A stretch of 64,000 nucleotides of DNA from Winogradskyella psychrotolerans. GTDB taxonomy: Bacteria; Bacteroidota; Bacteroidia; Flavobacteriales; Flavobacteriaceae. Shown here in pieces: positions 18,543 to 27,026 of the stretch. The DNA is taken from positions 609,195-673,194 of the forward strand of contig NZ_JAHKPS010000022.1 of assembly GCF_018860565.1 (NCBI RefSeq). Direction: 5' to 3'. Every line of letters starts with the position of its first letter. The first letter of the stretch is position 1. The notes under the pieces were generated by a model, which had not been told where the DNA came from, made no database searches, and saw nothing but the letters and a program-made list of their open reading frames with translations. The position numbers and the translations under genes are program-made.

Positions 18543-20465
18543 TTAATATCCTTCATTTTGAATTAAATTAGGGTTAGTTAAAATGGTATTAGTAGGAATA
18601 GGGAATATGTTCCTAAATGGGCTCACAGATGTTCCATTTATTTGATTTCCTTTAAATGGCCATAGGTAATTGCTTGTTGTAAAATAATTATAACGGATTA
18701 AATCGGTACGTCTTTGACCTTCCCAATATAATTCTCTAGAGCGTTCATCCAATACAAAATCTAAAGTTAAATCGCCAGAAGAAATATTTCCGCTAGTATT
18801 GCCATAAGCTCTTTCTCTTAATTCATTTATATTGTCAACAGCTGTTGCTAAACTACCTCCGCCACCTCTTAGATGAGCTTCTGCATAGTTTAAGTATATT
18901 TCAGCAAGACGAATAATAGGCAAGTCTGTATCCACAAATTCCCCAGTTCCATCATTCCCCTGATTACCATTAGAATCAATATTTTTAAACTTGGTTACTG
19001 CATAGCCTTGATCAAATGGAGGAATATTTTCAATTTCTAAGCTTTGTCCGTCTGTATAAAACATGGCTCTTTTATCTCCTTCAGCAACAACTTCAGTAAG
19101 CTCATAAGTTAAATTGTCTAGATCAAAAGTAACTAAGTACGTACCTGCGGTTACTTCAATATTTGCTCCACCTGCTTCTAATATACCATCAGCATCATTA
19201 TCTCCATAATTAACACCCCAATCTTCGTTAAACCTGAATTTAAAGAATCCATCAGCTAACTCTATATATATAGCATATTGATTTGTTGAAGTTTCATACA
19301 TTTCTATATCAGCATCTTCATCAGGATTGCCATCTTCATTTGGATCTCCCCAATTATTTAAATCCCCTACTAACCCCCAATCAGATAAGGTACCGCCAAG
19401 ACTACTGTTTAATGCTGGAAGATCAATTTCTCCAGTTTCAAACTTTTCCACTAAAGCTTTGGTTGTTCTGTAACCTCCCCAGCCACCGTTAACTCCTGAA
19501 GCTAGTGGGTCCATACTTCCTCCAATTGAACCATGAACTAAAAATGTTGAACCACCATAGGTTTGAGACTGTATACCATCAAAGTTTAAAGCGAAAATAA
19601 ATTCGTTTTGTGAACCATTACTACCATTATCTGCTAAAAATAGCTCATCATAAGCAGAGCCGTTTCCATTAAGATCAGTGGTGTTTATAATGTATGATGA
19701 ATTTATTACGTTTTCAGAATATGTTACGCAGTCTGAATAGCGAGGTGTACCTGTCCATACTTCAGCATTCAAATATAATTTAGAAAGTAATGCCCATGCA
19801 GCTACTTTGTCTACACGTCCATATTCATTTGAATCTAATAGTAGATCTTGAATATCTAATAATTCAGATTCTACAAAATCAAATAATTCTGTTCTAGAGC
19901 TTTGAGATGGTAATTCAGTTGCAATTTCTGTGGTTAAAGGCACATTTGCATAAAAATCTATAAGATTATAGTATGCAAAAGCTCTTAAAAACCTTGCTTC
20001 AGCAATAAAACTTTGGGCTTCTTCACTTGGTAAAGCTGATGCATTTTGAATAAAGGCATTCGTGAAAGATACCTCTTGTGCTAGACGAAGATACATAGCT
20101 CCCGTAAAGTCATTGCCAGCAGACCAATATAAACCATGTAAATCTGGTAGTCCTGCATCACCCCAACCTACAACAGCATGGTCTGTAGTTAATTCATTTA
20201 GATTGAATAACATACGTGTGTATTGTGAAAACCCTTCATCAATTCCTGATATATCAGCATCTCCAGCAGGACCTTTCTGCCCAGTTAATGCTAAGCTGGC
20301 ATACAATTTAGCTAATGCATTTTTCGCTTCCGCTGCATTAGCAAAAACATCTTGCTCTGTAAAACTATCTGGATCAATTGGGTTTTGATCTAAATCATCA
20401 TGACATGAGGTCATAAAAAATGAGATAGAGACGATAAAAATTAGTTGTTTCATTTTATTTTTCAT
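18543..20465 (-). CDS. susD: SusD/RagB-family lipoprotein with an inserted SusE-type domain
   Basis: 640 residues. The signal peptide ends SFFMTSC (Cys21), followed by HDDLDQ, an acidic surface-export pattern. The SusD fold is seen in the TPR-like N-terminal half (EARFLRAFAYYNLI, RTELFDFVESEL) and the C-terminal LRERAYGN ... RSRELYWEGQRRTDLIRY. Between FETGEIDLP and DKRAMFYTDGQ sits an extra unit of about 97 residues (about 362-458), LVGDLNNWG ... FFKFRFNEDWG ... NIEVTAGTYLVTFDL. It closely follows the pattern of the starch-binding modules of the neighbouring SusE. It should bind maltooligosaccharides as the lid of the SusC channel. A second Met at residue 5 (20453) is an alternative start. 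Confidence 0.93.
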   Translation of the reverse strand: MKNKMKQLIFIVSISFFMTSCHDDLDQNPIDPDSFTEQDVFANAAEAKNALAKLYASLALTGQKGPAGDADISGIDEGFSQYTRMLFNLNELTTDHAVVGWGDAGLPDLHGLYWSAGNDFTGAMYLRLAQEVSFTNAFIQNASALPSEEAQSFIAEARFLRAFAYYNLIDFYANVPLTTEIATELPSQSSRTELFDFVESELLDIQDLLLDSNEYGRVDKVAAWALLSKLYLNAEVWTGTPRYSDCVTYSENVINSSYIINTTDLNGNGSAYDELFLADNGSNGSQNEFIFALNFDGIQSQTYGGSTFLVHGSIGGSMDPLASGVNGGWGGYRTTKALVEKFETGEIDLPALNSSLGGTLSDWGLVGDLNNWGDPNEDGNPDEDADIEMYETSTNQYAIYIELADGFFKFRFNEDWGVNYGDNDADGILEAGGANIEVTAGTYLVTFDLDNLTYELTEVVAEGDKRAMFYTDGQSLEIENIPPFDQGYAVTKFKNIDSNGNQGNDGTGEFVDTDLPIIRLAEIYLNYAEAHLRGGGGSLATAVDNINELRERAYGNTSGNISSGDLTLDFVLDERSRELYWEGQRRTDLIRYNYFTTSNYLWPFKGNQINGTSVSPFRNIFPIPTNTILTNPNLIQNEGY

Positions 20466-20476
20466 AATTCATTTTT

Positions 20477-23425
20477 TTAAAAATCTACATTAACTCCAAA
20501 TACAAATGATCTTGGTCTAGGATAGAAATTACTATCTATACCGCCAGTGATTTCTGGATCTAAACCGTTGTAATCTGTAATAGTTGCCACATTTTGAACT
20601 GAGCCATATAGTCTTAATGTTACATTTTTAATAGCGTTATCTAAGGTGTATCCTAAGGTAATATTATCAATTTTAAAGAATGAAGCATCCTCTATGTAGT
20701 GACTACTTCTGAAGGTGTTTTCATTAGATTGACTAATAAATCCATTGTCTAAATAACTCGAATGTAAATTTGATAAGAAGTTGTTCGATGTTGGAATAAC
20801 CCCATTTAAATAAGAATTTCCAGCAGAAACATCATTGTAAGCATAATTACCAATATTGGCTCTAGTGACTACAGCTAAGTCCCATTTTTTATAACTAAGA
20901 TTGGTGTTTAATCCCATGATAATATCTGCATAAGGGTCTTTATAGATGTACTTGTCAGAATCGTTAATTACATTATCTCCATTTCTATCTACAAAGGCTC
21001 CTTCAATTGGGTTTCCGCTTGTATCATAAACTTGTTGATACACATAAAAACTATATGGTGCTTCTCCTTCTGCATGTAATTGTACATTATTTCCAGTTCC
21101 GGCAGAGACACCACCAGTTTCTTGTACAAATGGAAGATTCGTTATTTCATTGTCGTTAAATGCTATATTGTAATTAACAGACCATTCAAAATCTTCAGTT
21201 TTAATAGGTACTAAGTTTAAGGCGAATTCAATCCCTCGGTTTTCCATGTCACCTATATTTGATTTAACTTCGGATCCAAAATTTGTAAATGGGTCTACAG
21301 ATGCAGAGGCAATTAAGTCTTTAGTAAGTTTTTGATATACATTAACAGAACCAGATATTCTTCTGTCAAATAAACTGTAGTCTAAACCTACGTTAAAAGT
21401 ATTACCTACTTCCCATCTTAAATCTTTATTAAAAGGATTTGGTCTATAGGTTTGGTAGAATGTGTTTCCAAATTGGTAATTCGCAGACGATTCACTCCCT
21501 GTATATCGGGTTAAAAACAAGTAAGGATCTAAGCCATTTACATTACCTACTTCACCGTAACCTAGACGTAGTTTAAGTTCATTAATATTTTTACTATTAA
21601 AAAAATCTTCATTGTTTATATTCCAAGCTAATGCTACAGAGGGGAAATAGCCCCAACGATCCTCGGGGTTAAGAACAGAAGATGCATCTGCTCTTAATGT
21701 TGCTGTTACTAAATATTTACCATCATAATCGTAATTTAACCTTCCGAAATAGGATAGTAATACATTTTTAGACTTGTCAATAAATTCGAAATCTATACCA
21801 GCACTAGGATCTGCTATTGCGCGTTCTTCTGCTTCACTATCATAACTAAAATTATCATATTCAAAAGATTGGTATGAATAACCCGCAACAGCAGTAATAT
21901 TATGTTTATCATTTAAGGATTTGTTATACGTTAAATAGGCATCAAATAATTTATTTGAAGATTCATTGACATAAGAACTTCTTGAGCCATTCCACGTAAG
22001 GTTTGATGTCGGAATAAGTTCCGAAACAATCGTTCTGCCATGGCTATTAGATTCATCAATACCTGCGCTTAATGTAGCTGTTAAATCAGGAAAGAAATGG
22101 AATTTATAATCTGCTTTAACATTTAAAATATAACGTCTTACTTCAGAAGTGTCATCCCTTAAATTTAATAATGCCACAGGGTTAGTTCCTGCTAAATTTG
22201 GTTGTTGTCCTGTAGAACTATCAATCCAAGAGAAATACCCACCATATTGAGAACTAGAGTCATAAACGGCTTGTGTTGGGTCAAACGTATTAGCATTGCC
22301 AATAGCTCCTCTATCAGCAAAGACATTTTCAGTATAATTCCCTCTAGCAGAAATGTCAAGTTTAAGATGATCATCAAATAATTTTGGTGAGAAATTAAGA
22401 GAAGCTGTAGTTCTTTGGAAGTTATCACCAATTAAATTTCCATCGTGATCTGAGTGACCTATAGATGCTCTCATAGGCACACCATACAAGCTACCTAGCG
22501 CACTAAAGGAATGGTCTTGGCCAAATGCTGTTTGGTATATTTCATCTTGCCAATTGGTGTTTGAATTTCCTAAAAGCCCAATTGTAGTAGCATCTGCATT
22601 AGGATGATTAGTAACAATATCTCTAAATTGATTGGCATTTAAAACATTAACTCTATCTACAGAAGTATGAACTGTTGTAGAGGTTGTAGCATTAAATTTA
22701 AATTCGCTGTCTTTACCTTTTTTTGTGGTTATAATTATAACACCATTTGCACCTCTAGAACCGTATATAGATGTAGCAGAAGCATCTTTTAAAATGGTCA
22801 TGTTTTCAATATCATTAGGGTTGATAAGGTTAAGCGGATTTCTAGATCCACCTACACCACCATTATCCAAAGGTATTCCGTCTAAAACGATTAATGGATT
22901 ACTCGATAAAGATAATGAACCATTACCTCTAATAAGGATGTTTTGACCTTCTCCGGGTGCTCCACTTCCAGAGGTAACTGATACACCTGCTATTTTTCCG
23001 GAAATTAATTGTTGTGCAGATACAACAGGACCTTGATTAAAATCTTCAGCTTTTATTAAGTCTACAGCTCCTGTAACATCTTCTTTTTGTACGGAACCGT
23101 AACCAATTAAAACAACTTCGTCTAGTATGGAAGCATCTTCTTCAATAACGACATCAATACGAGTTTGACCAGTGAATACAATCTCTTGTGTGGTATAGCC
23201 AACATAAGAAAATACAAGAACTTCACCATCACTTAGTTCTATTGAATAATTACCATCGAAATCTGTAACGGTTCCTCTGGAAGTACCTTTTATAATAACA
23301 TTTACGCCTGGCATAGGCATGGCATTTGCTTTATCTGTAACAGTACCTGTAGCAGTAGATTGCGCTAGCAATGTTGCTGGTAGCATTATGAGACAGAATA
23401 GTAAAGCATTTAAAACTGTTTTCAT
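20477..23425 (-). CDS. susC: SusC/RagA TonB-linked outer-membrane transporter
   Basis: 982 residues: signal peptide (ends ATLLAQ), a carboxypeptidase-like N-terminal extension (GTVTDKANAMPMPGVNVIIK ..., about 25-100), TonB box DEVVLIGYG, plug (about 110-230, GVIIITTKKG) and a 22-strand barrel to the terminal ...FVFGVNVDF. It imports maltooligosaccharides across the outer membrane with SusD, using TonB energy. It is the first gene of the minus-strand sus unit (11 bp to susD). The LacI-type operator lies 109 bp upstream of the ATG. Confidence 0.95.
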   Translation of the reverse strand: MKTVLNALLFCLIMLPATLLAQSTATGTVTDKANAMPMPGVNVIIKGTSRGTVTDFDGNYSIELSDGEVLVFSYVGYTTQEIVFTGQTRIDVVIEEDASILDEVVLIGYGSVQKEDVTGAVDLIKAEDFNQGPVVSAQQLISGKIAGVSVTSGSGAPGEGQNILIRGNGSLSLSSNPLIVLDGIPLDNGGVGGSRNPLNLINPNDIENMTILKDASATSIYGSRGANGVIIITTKKGKDSEFKFNATTSTTVHTSVDRVNVLNANQFRDIVTNHPNADATTIGLLGNSNTNWQDEIYQTAFGQDHSFSALGSLYGVPMRASIGHSDHDGNLIGDNFQRTTASLNFSPKLFDDHLKLDISARGNYTENVFADRGAIGNANTFDPTQAVYDSSSQYGGYFSWIDSSTGQQPNLAGTNPVALLNLRDDTSEVRRYILNVKADYKFHFFPDLTATLSAGIDESNSHGRTIVSELIPTSNLTWNGSRSSYVNESSNKLFDAYLTYNKSLNDKHNITAVAGYSYQSFEYDNFSYDSEAEERAIADPSAGIDFEFIDKSKNVLLSYFGRLNYDYDGKYLVTATLRADASSVLNPEDRWGYFPSVALAWNINNEDFFNSKNINELKLRLGYGEVGNVNGLDPYLFLTRYTGSESSANYQFGNTFYQTYRPNPFNKDLRWEVGNTFNVGLDYSLFDRRISGSVNVYQKLTKDLIASASVDPFTNFGSEVKSNIGDMENRGIEFALNLVPIKTEDFEWSVNYNIAFNDNEITNLPFVQETGGVSAGTGNNVQLHAEGEAPYSFYVYQQVYDTSGNPIEGAFVDRNGDNVINDSDKYIYKDPYADIIMGLNTNLSYKKWDLAVVTRANIGNYAYNDVSAGNSYLNGVIPTSNNFLSNLHSSYLDNGFISQSNENTFRSSHYIEDASFFKIDNITLGYTLDNAIKNVTLRLYGSVQNVATITDYNGLDPEITGGIDSNFYPRPRSFVFGVNVDF

Positions 23426-23460
23426 ACAATGTTTTTAAGTTAATTGCTTAGTTAATAGAT

Positions 23461-23477
23461 TTATATTTTCACTTCTC
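23461..23477. repeat. Copy 1 of a 17-bp element shared with the MFS gene leader
   Basis: TTATATTTTCACTTCTC occurs here, in the susC leader (36 bp from its ATG), and again exactly at 24870-24886 before the MFS transporter gene. Both copies are in the same orientation on the plus strand, so they are oppositely oriented with respect to their genes. Confidence 0.6.
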
Positions 23478-23533
23478 GGGTTAAATCTATGTAAAAATAA
23501 TGTGTTTCTACTGTTAAATAATATGACGAAAGT

Positions 23534-23551
23534 CACGAAAACGTTTTCGTG
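23534..23551. promoter_or_regulatory. LacI-family operator in the susC-lacI intergenic region
   Basis: CACGAAAACGTTTTCGTG is a perfect 18-bp palindrome with the central CG typical of LacI/GalR-family operators. It is in the 343-bp gap between susC and the divergent LacI-family gene, which is otherwise without genes. I found no canonical -7 element for susC on the minus strand; the operator is upstream of where it must lie. Confidence 0.75.
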
Positions 23552-23768
23552 TTAAAAACTTTTCTTTAGATATTGAGATTAGTATTAAAATAATGAAAAA
23601 CTAAGAATATTTAAATAATGTGTAGCTGAAATTGTGAAATCGAAAATCGTAAAACTAAGTTTTTAACTTATATTCGTTTTCTCATAAAACTAATTATGAA
23701 ATAAGCGTGTTAAAAATTTTATCGTCAAATTCGATAATTATATAGGGATAAAAAATTAATATTACCAC

Positions 23769-24815
23769 ATGAAACGAAAGATAACCCTTAAACAGATTGC
23801 AAGAGAACTAGATGTTTCTATCTCTACAGTGTCTAAAGCATTGCGTAATAGCGCTGAAATTAGTGAAGATACTAAGCAGAAAGTTCAAGCTTTTGCAAAA
23901 CTGTATAATTACAGGCCTAATAACATAGCATTAAGCTTAAAAAACAGAAGAACTAATACTATTGGGATTATAATACCTGAGATAGTTCATCATTTCTTTT
24001 CTAAGGTTATTAGAGGTGTAGAGCTAGTTGCTAATAAAAGAGGATATAATGTTATTATTGGGTTGTCTAATGAGTCGTTTTCTAAAGAGGTAATCAATAT
24101 GGAAATGCTTGCCAATGGTAGTATTGATGGTTTCATATTGTCTATGTCCAAAGAAACATTAAAACTACAAGACTACCACCATTTTAATGAAACGATGACG
24201 CAAGGTATGCCTATTGTAATGTTTGATAGAGTGGTATCAGATATTAAATGTGATAAAGTTATTGTTGATGATTTTAATGGTGCAAAAAAAGCAGTCGAAA
24301 AATTAATAGATAATGGATGTAAATCTATAGCCTTAATTACTACCAAAGACTATGTTAGTGTTGGTAAGCTTAGAACACAGGGATATCTTGAAGCCTTAGA
24401 AGAACATAAAATTGCGCCAAAGGCTGAATTGATTTTAAAAATAGATGATTCGCTTGATTATGAAGTGCATTTAGAAGCTTTAGAAAAAGAAATTGAGCAA
24501 CTTTTTAAGTTAAATTCTGCGATTGATGGAGTATTTGCGGTTAATGAATTATATGCGTTATGCGCCATGAAGGTTGCTAGAAAGTTAGGGTTAGAGATTC
24601 CTGGAGATGTTCAGGTTATTGGGTTTACAGATGGTGTGTTGTCAAAGCACGCAACGCCTAGTCTTTCTACGGTTAGTCAGCATGCTCAAGATATGGGAGA
24701 AAAAGCTGCAGACTTATTAATAGATAAGTTAGAAAGTGAGTTTACTACCCATGAAGAGGAGTTTCAGATTGTTGTAATTCCAACAGAATTAATAGAGCGA
24801 GAATCTACCAAATAG
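23769..24815 (+). CDS. LacI/GalR-family transcriptional regulator of the maltodextrin locus
   Basis: 348 residues. The N-terminal helix-turn-helix (ITLKQIARELDVSISTVSKA, residues 4-23) with hinge (NNIALSLKNRRT) and a periplasmic-binding-protein-like sensor domain (IGIIIPEIVHHFFSKVI onward) are complete. It is divergent from susC, precedes the MFS-pgmB-GH65 unit on the same strand, and the palindrome at 23534-23551 is an obvious target. The effector is probably maltose or a product of its uptake, which is inference from context. LacI-type control replaces the SusR control known from Bacteroides. Confidence 0.93.
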   Translation: MKRKITLKQIARELDVSISTVSKALRNSAEISEDTKQKVQAFAKLYNYRPNNIALSLKNRRTNTIGIIIPEIVHHFFSKVIRGVELVANKRGYNVIIGLSNESFSKEVINMEMLANGSIDGFILSMSKETLKLQDYHHFNETMTQGMPIVMFDRVVSDIKCDKVIVDDFNGAKKAVEKLIDNGCKSIALITTKDYVSVGKLRTQGYLEALEEHKIAPKAELILKIDDSLDYEVHLEALEKEIEQLFKLNSAIDGVFAVNELYALCAMKVARKLGLEIPGDVQVIGFTDGVLSKHATPSLSTVSQHAQDMGEKAADLLIDKLESEFTTHEEEFQIVVIPTELIERESTK

Positions 24816-24825
24816 AAATTTGTTA

Positions 24826-24854
24826 TTGTTAGTTTAAAATCTTTTTTATCTTTA
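24826..24854 (+). promoter_or_regulatory. Candidate promoter of the MFS-pgmB-GH65 operon
   Basis: TTG (24826-24828), 18 bp, TATCTTTA (24847-24854), one base off TAnnTTTG. The predicted transcript start at about 24860 is just before the inverted repeat at 24865-24897. Confidence 0.5.
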
Positions 24855-24864
24855 CCGCATATTC

Positions 24865-24897
24865 AAAACTTATATTTTCACTTCTCACATAAGTTTT
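24865..24897 (+). promoter_or_regulatory. Inverted repeat enclosing copy 2 of the 17-bp element
   Basis: AAAACTTAT (24865-24873) and ATAAGTTTT (24889-24897) form a 9-bp perfect dyad around a 15-nt loop. The 17-bp element TTATATTTTCACTTCTC (24870-24886) overlaps its left arm and loop. It could be a leader hairpin or a regulator site. Confidence 0.5.
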
Positions 24898-24944
24898 GAT
24901 AAGCTAAGCTTGTCAGAATAGTATTAATTTAAATATACTATTTT

Positions 24945-26315
24945 ATGAAAAAGCGTATTCTCGGGTTCTGGGAAATTTGGAACATGAGTTTCGGGTTTTT
25001 AGGAATTCAATTCGGTTTTGCTTTACAAGGTGGCTTCATGTCACGAATTTTTCAAACACTTGGTGCAGATAAGCATGATATTCCACTTTTATGGATAGCA
25101 GCGCCTTTGACAGGTTTACTTGTACAACCCATAATTGGTTATATGAGTGACAGAACTTGGAGTCCAAAATGGGGAAGGCGACGACCTTATTTCTTAGTTG
25201 GCGCCATTTTAAGTTCAATAGCCTTATTTTTTGTGCCTTATTCACCAACGTTATGGATTGCTGCTGGTTTTCTTTGGATTCTTGATGCGTCTATTAATGT
25301 ATCAATGGAGCCCTTTAGAGCTTTAGTTGCAGACAAATTAGATGAGTCACAAAGAACCTACGGTTTTGTAATGCAAACTTTAATTATTGGAATCGGTACT
25401 TGGGTAGCCAGTAATTTACCTTGGTTGGTTTCAGAAATGGGAGTGAGCGATGCTGCAGATTTGGGTGTTGTCCCAGATTCTGTGAAAATTGCATTTGCCA
25501 TAGGCGCATTTGTATTCTTAATAAGTATTCTCTATACCGTTTTTACTACAACTGAATATCCGCCAGAGGATATGGAAGAATTCGAAAGAGAGAAAGCTCA
25601 AAAAAGTAGTTTCGTTTCAGATATTACTAATAATATAGGAAATATGCCTTCTACAATGAAGAAATTAGGTGTTATCCAATTCTTTAGTTGGTTTGCCTTT
25701 TTTACCATGTGGAGTATGGCTAATCCTGCTTTAACGGAGCATGTTTATAACACACCAGCACCAATTGAAGCTAACTTTGATATGACAAATGCTGCGGATA
25801 AAGAAGCATTTGATATTCAGAATACGGCTTTTCAAAAAGCATCAAATTCAGTGGGTTCTGCGATGGGAGTTTATGGATTGTCATCAATGGCTTTTGCTTT
25901 ATTATTTGTGTTTTATACTAGAAAACGAAATATCAATAGAAAATATGTGCACATGTTATCCTTGTGGATTGGTGGAGCAGGATTTCTATTAATGATGGTC
26001 GTTTCTCCTGAGCAGCTCAAATACTGTTTTATGTTAATAGGTATTGCTTGGGGAAGTATTCTTTCCATGCCGTATGCTATGCTATCTAGCTCAGTAGACC
26101 CAAAGAAAATGGGCATGTTTATGGGGATTTTCAATATGTTTATTGTAATCCCTCAAATTATTGCTGCACTTGGAGGTATTAATTTTGTTTCCGGACTTTT
26201 AGGAGACGATGCCATTAATGCTATGATTATTGCAGGCTTAAGTTTAATTATCGCTGGTTTATGTAATTTCTTAATCACTGAAAAAGCAGCAATCTCATAT
26301 CAACCTACAGAATAA
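24945..26315 (+). CDS. MFS sugar transporter (SLC45/maltose-type)
   Basis: 456 residues with 12 predicted membrane segments. The N-terminal part has the disaccharide transporter signature of this group: GFALQGGFMSRIFQTLGA, then QPIIGYMSDRTWSPKWGRRRP, containing the RxGRR loop. It should carry maltose or short maltodextrins over the inner membrane, probably with protons. A hydrophilic loop of about 35 residues (DMEEFEREKAQKSS) separates the halves. It opens the plus-strand operon; pgmB follows after 9 bp. Substrate choice is from context. Confidence 0.88.
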   Translation: MKKRILGFWEIWNMSFGFLGIQFGFALQGGFMSRIFQTLGADKHDIPLLWIAAPLTGLLVQPIIGYMSDRTWSPKWGRRRPYFLVGAILSSIALFFVPYSPTLWIAAGFLWILDASINVSMEPFRALVADKLDESQRTYGFVMQTLIIGIGTWVASNLPWLVSEMGVSDAADLGVVPDSVKIAFAIGAFVFLISILYTVFTTTEYPPEDMEEFEREKAQKSSFVSDITNNIGNMPSTMKKLGVIQFFSWFAFFTMWSMANPALTEHVYNTPAPIEANFDMTNAADKEAFDIQNTAFQKASNSVGSAMGVYGLSSMAFALLFVFYTRKRNINRKYVHMLSLWIGGAGFLLMMVVSPEQLKYCFMLIGIAWGSILSMPYAMLSSSVDPKKMGMFMGIFNMFIVIPQIIAALGGINFVSGLLGDDAINAMIIAGLSLIIAGLCNFLITEKAAISYQPTE

Positions 26316-26324
26316 AATATTAAA

Positions 26325-26981
26325 ATGAACAAAAAAGGATTCATATTCGATCTTGATGGTGTAATAGTAGATACCGCAAAATATCACTTTTTAGCATGGC
26401 AGCAGCTGGCTAAAGGTTTAGGTATCGATTTTACAGAAGAAGAAAACGAACAATTAAAAGGAGTTAGCCGTGTGCGCTCTTTAGAAAAAATATTGGCTTG
26501 GGGAAATAAAACCATTTCCCAAGAGTTGTTTAATGAACTTATGGGTAAAAAGAATGAAGAATACCTGAGCTATATCGCAGAGATGGATGAAAATGAAATT
26601 CTACCCGATGTTCCAAGAGTTTTACAAACACTAAAAGAAAATAATCAACCGATCTCTTTAGGCTCTGCAAGTAAAAATGCAAGAACCATTTTAGAGCGTG
26701 TCAATTTATTAGCAGACTTCAACGCTATTGTAGATGGTAATGATGTCAGCAAAGCAAAACCAGATCCAGAAGTGTTTTTAATTGCTGCTAAGGAGATACA
26801 TATAAAACCAGAAGACTGTATTGTCTTTGAAGATTCTGTTGCTGGAGTTGAAGCAGCAAATGCAGCTAATATGATATCTATAGGTATCGGAAGCAAAGAC
26901 GTATTAGGTCATGCAGACTACGTATTCAATGATTTTACAGAAATATCAGATGATTTTATAAAATCATTAATAGAAAACTAA
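26325..26981 (+). CDS. pgmB: Beta-phosphoglucomutase
   Basis: A 218-residue HAD-superfamily enzyme. The nucleophile/acid loop FDLDGVIVDT (residues 8-17), the cap region, GSASKNARTILE and the metal loop FEDSVAGVEAA are all present. It converts beta-glucose-1-phosphate, the product of inverting maltose phosphorylase, to glucose-6-phosphate. The gene lies 45 bp before the GH65 phosphorylase gene, which is its normal partner. Confidence 0.95.
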   Translation: MNKKGFIFDLDGVIVDTAKYHFLAWQQLAKGLGIDFTEEENEQLKGVSRVRSLEKILAWGNKTISQELFNELMGKKNEEYLSYIAEMDENEILPDVPRVLQTLKENNQPISLGSASKNARTILERVNLLADFNAIVDGNDVSKAKPDPEVFLIAAKEIHIKPEDCIVFEDSVAGVEAANAANMISIGIGSKDVLGHADYVFNDFTEISDDFIKSLIEN

Positions 26982-27026
26982 ACATAAAAAAATGTCTTAT
27001 AAAGAGACTTTTAAATAATATTATAA

